Of a stretch of 52,792 bases of DNA, positions 51,486-52,792 are shown piece by piece. The notes beneath the pieces are model-generated. The model had not been told where the DNA came from, ran no database searches, and saw only the letters and a list, made by a program, of their open reading frames with translations. Source of the DNA: Candidatus Omnitrophota bacterium (GTDB taxonomy: Bacteria; Omnitrophota; Gorgyraeia; Zapsychrales; Fredricksoniimonadaceae); assembly GCA_903861305.1 (NCBI GenBank), contig CAIOTT010000014.1, positions 1-52,792 on the forward strand. Direction: 5' to 3'. Numbering within the stretch: position 1 is the first letter of the stretch; each line of letters begins with the position of its first letter. The translations under genes were made by a program, and so were the position numbers.

Positions 51486-52541
51486 TTAAAAAGACCACAG
51501 CCAGGACACCGCCACTTCACGCGGCTTGCCGTTAGGGACAACAAGATTTAATTCTTCCGGCGCATACCCATCGTCGTACCTTGCAACAGAAATATCCACG
51601 GGATATTGATCCTCAATAACGTGCTGTTGCGGGAACACCCTTTTAGGCCCTAATACATGCATGCGCCCGCGGCGGTCATCCTGCGTGACAGCAGCCCGAG
51701 CAGTATCAGCTTTGGCCTTATCCATGAAAAAAACAAACATGAATGCCTGCCGACGCCGGTGATTGGAAATTTTAGTAAGCTGAAGCACCCTCTTTTTCAC
51801 CGCATCACCCGACGATATCACGGACAATCCACCCTTCCTGTCGGGATAAATATACTGCTGCGGGTCAGATAAACCATTGAAAACCGAGACCATAAGATTA
51901 TCTCGGCGATCAGGGTGCTTGCTCGCATACCAGGCCTCTTCATCGATCTTCCAGGTCCCTTCGGCCTTGAGCATATGGACCTTGCCCTGCATGCGGCCCA
52001 GCGTGGAATCCCCGGTTACCGAGAATTCAGCCCACCCGGCTTCAACACGGGAATCGATGATATGGATCTTTTGCGGGCGCATGACCTGGAACATGGCAAG
52101 AACAACATGCTCGGAAACCCCGGCCTTGACCTTTGCTTTCAGCAGTTCAATGTTCTTATCGACAATGAATGGTTTAAGGTCATCAAGCCGCGCGGCATCG
52201 GAAACAGCGTTGCATAGCCTCTCGAAGCCCCTGATATCAGACGGGTCAGGCACAACGGCAGCTTCAGCCGTATTGACCACGGATAACGAGATGTCTGGAT
52301 TTTCCCTGGATAAACGCTCGATCTTGACGTCTGGAACCGGACCGGAATAGAGTTTTACACTGACAAACCCGTAAGATATATTGGCAAGATCTCGCCCGAT
52401 CGTGGTTTGCGGATTTGGATCATTAAAAATACCTGTATGGGAATGTGGATTTATGACAACAGAAAGCGGCGTCAAATCGGCTTTGCAGGTCGAATGAAAA
52501 GGGAATAAACAAATAATAAGGACCCCGATCAACATATTCAT
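51486..52541 (-). CDS. Secreted protein of unknown function
   Basis: I do not recognise this 351-residue protein. It has an N-terminal signal sequence (MLIGVLIICLFPF, possibly ending in a STCKA lipobox-like segment with Cys19). Then comes a mixed region including SFLVEVV-free hydrophilic stretches, a lipocalin- or DUF4878-like module near residues 150-215 (GWAEFSVTGDST, GKVHMLKAEGTWKIDEEAWY) and a C-terminal part ending VAVSWLWSF. The TWKIDEEAWY unit is common in bacterial proteins with SnoaL/NTF2-like folds, which I infer only weakly. It ends 148 bases before the hydrolase gene. Confidence 0.7.
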   Translation of the reverse strand: MNMLIGVLIICLFPFHSTCKADLTPLSVVINPHSHTGIFNDPNPQTTIGRDLANISYGFVSVKLYSGPVPDVKIERLSRENPDISLSVVNTAEAAVVPDPSDIRGFERLCNAVSDAARLDDLKPFIVDKNIELLKAKVKAGVSEHVVLAMFQVMRPQKIHIIDSRVEAGWAEFSVTGDSTLGRMQGKVHMLKAEGTWKIDEEAWYASKHPDRRDNLMVSVFNGLSDPQQYIYPDRKGGLSVISSGDAVKKRVLQLTKISNHRRRQAFMFVFFMDKAKADTARAAVTQDDRRGRMHVLGPKRVFPQQHVIEDQYPVDISVARYDDGYAPEELNLVVPNGKPREVAVSWLWSF

Positions 52542-52555
52542 CCCGGATCACCACC

Positions 52556-52597
52556 TTTCAAAAAACATATCGCAACGGCATGCGATCTTTTTTGAAA
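52556..52597. terminator. Bidirectional terminator-like hairpin in the 5' leader of the secreted protein gene
   Basis: Outer arms 52556-52565 and 52588-52597 (TTTCAAAAAA / TTTTTTGAAA) and inner arms 52569-52574 and 52581-52586 (ATCGCA / TGCGAT) are perfect complements around a 6-base loop. The A6 and T6 tracts would give a U-tract on either strand. It lies just upstream of the ribosome site of the 51486-52541 gene, so it may end a transcript from beyond the window or attenuate this gene. Confidence 0.45.
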
Positions 52598-52694
52598 ACT
52601 GTGCGCGATGAAATCCGACTTTCCAAAGATCTCGATGAACCGCTTACCCTTCCATCGGTCTTCCTGATTAAAGTATATCACACAATCATAAACC

Positions 52695-52759
52695 CGGATT
52701 TTTCATTAGAAAAATCCGCCCCGCAGGGGTCGCGTGGCAAATCCGTCGAGGATTTGCCA
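52695..52759. repeat. Three consecutive perfect hairpins near the right edge
   Basis: Hairpin 1: arms 52695-52703 and 52710-52718 (CGGATTTTT / AAAAATCCG). Hairpin 2: CCCC 52719-52722 and GGGG 52726-52729. Hairpin 3: arms 52735-52744 and 52750-52759 (TGGCAAATCC / GGATTTGCCA), loop GTCGA. Beyond them no gene is visible to the end of the window. They could be a terminator cluster or a dispersed repeat; only one copy is visible here. Confidence 0.5.
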
Positions 52760-52792
52760 GCTTTGCGAGGTAATCCTGGACTTTTGCACGCA

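Overview
The window looks like a chromosomal segment of a Gram-negative, largely prototrophic bacterium. Envelope genes (an ExbB/TolQ-type proton channel behind a TPR protein, MurB), the LL-diaminopimelate aminotransferase route to lysine, aspartate dehydrogenase instead of aspartate oxidase for NAD, a SUF-only iron-sulfur system and the MEP isoprenoid genes ispG/ispH would fit a deep-branching lineage such as Omnitrophota/PVC relatives. That placement is inference from gene content, not something the sequence proves. Coding density is very high, most genes lie on the minus strand, and stop/start overlaps (ATGA, TAATG) are common.

Layout. 1-6.5 kb: 5' end of an ExbB/TolQ gene, its upstream TPR gene, uvrA, a small membrane protein and a lysine-rich 80-residue protein made of two copies of one motif. 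6.6-21.5 kb: a 15-gene co-directional amino acid and cofactor block, transcribed argC-argJ-argB-argD-argF-argG-argH-lysA-dapF-dapA-dapB-dapL-folK-panC-nadX, with a strong promoter before argC and a second one before dapF. 21.5-29.3 kb: rplM-rpsI with its own promoter and terminator, then fabG-acpP-fabF-leuB-asd-truA, then folE-folB-fxsA. 29.3-33.3 kb: plus-strand histidinol-phosphatase, minus-strand ispG, plus-strand ispH-murB. 33.3-39.1 kb: a complete SUF operon (nfu, Rrf2 regulator, sufB, sufC, short sufD, sufS, sufU). 39.1-44.9 kb: an LhgO-like oxidoreductase, a small secreted protein, and miaB-nadA-metX-metW.

44.95-48.9 kb is different. It is visibly AT-richer and less dense. It holds two membrane-anchored SGNH hydrolases, a broken class D beta-lactamase gene lacking the catalytic-serine segment, an orphan open frame, and an internally deleted ISL3-type transposase. 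This reads as a decayed, probably transferred, accessory island. From 48.9 kb the normal style resumes: a GH26-like secreted glycoside hydrolase, an alpha/beta hydrolase and DNA-3-methyladenine glycosylase in one operon, then an unrecognised secreted protein and a cluster of hairpins at the right edge.

The genes cooperate around aspartate and glutamate. asd and dapA/B/L/F/lysA make lysine and meso-diaminopimelate, the latter a likely peptidoglycan precursor together with murB. argJ closes the acetyl cycle for arginine. nadX and nadA take aspartate to quinolinate. metX/metW feed methionine. folE/folB/folK supply folate, and SUF supplies the iron-sulfur clusters needed by NadA, IspG, IspH and MiaB in the same window.

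No single unambiguous new multi-gene system is visible. The best leads are the tandem-repeat lysine-rich protein, SD-less starts placed at or within a few bases of promoter cores (hisK, dapF, miaB), a promoter nested inside a terminator hairpin (rpsI/argC), a truA gene without any ATG/GTG/TTG start that keeps its N-terminal motif, and the decayed beta-lactamase/SGNH island.
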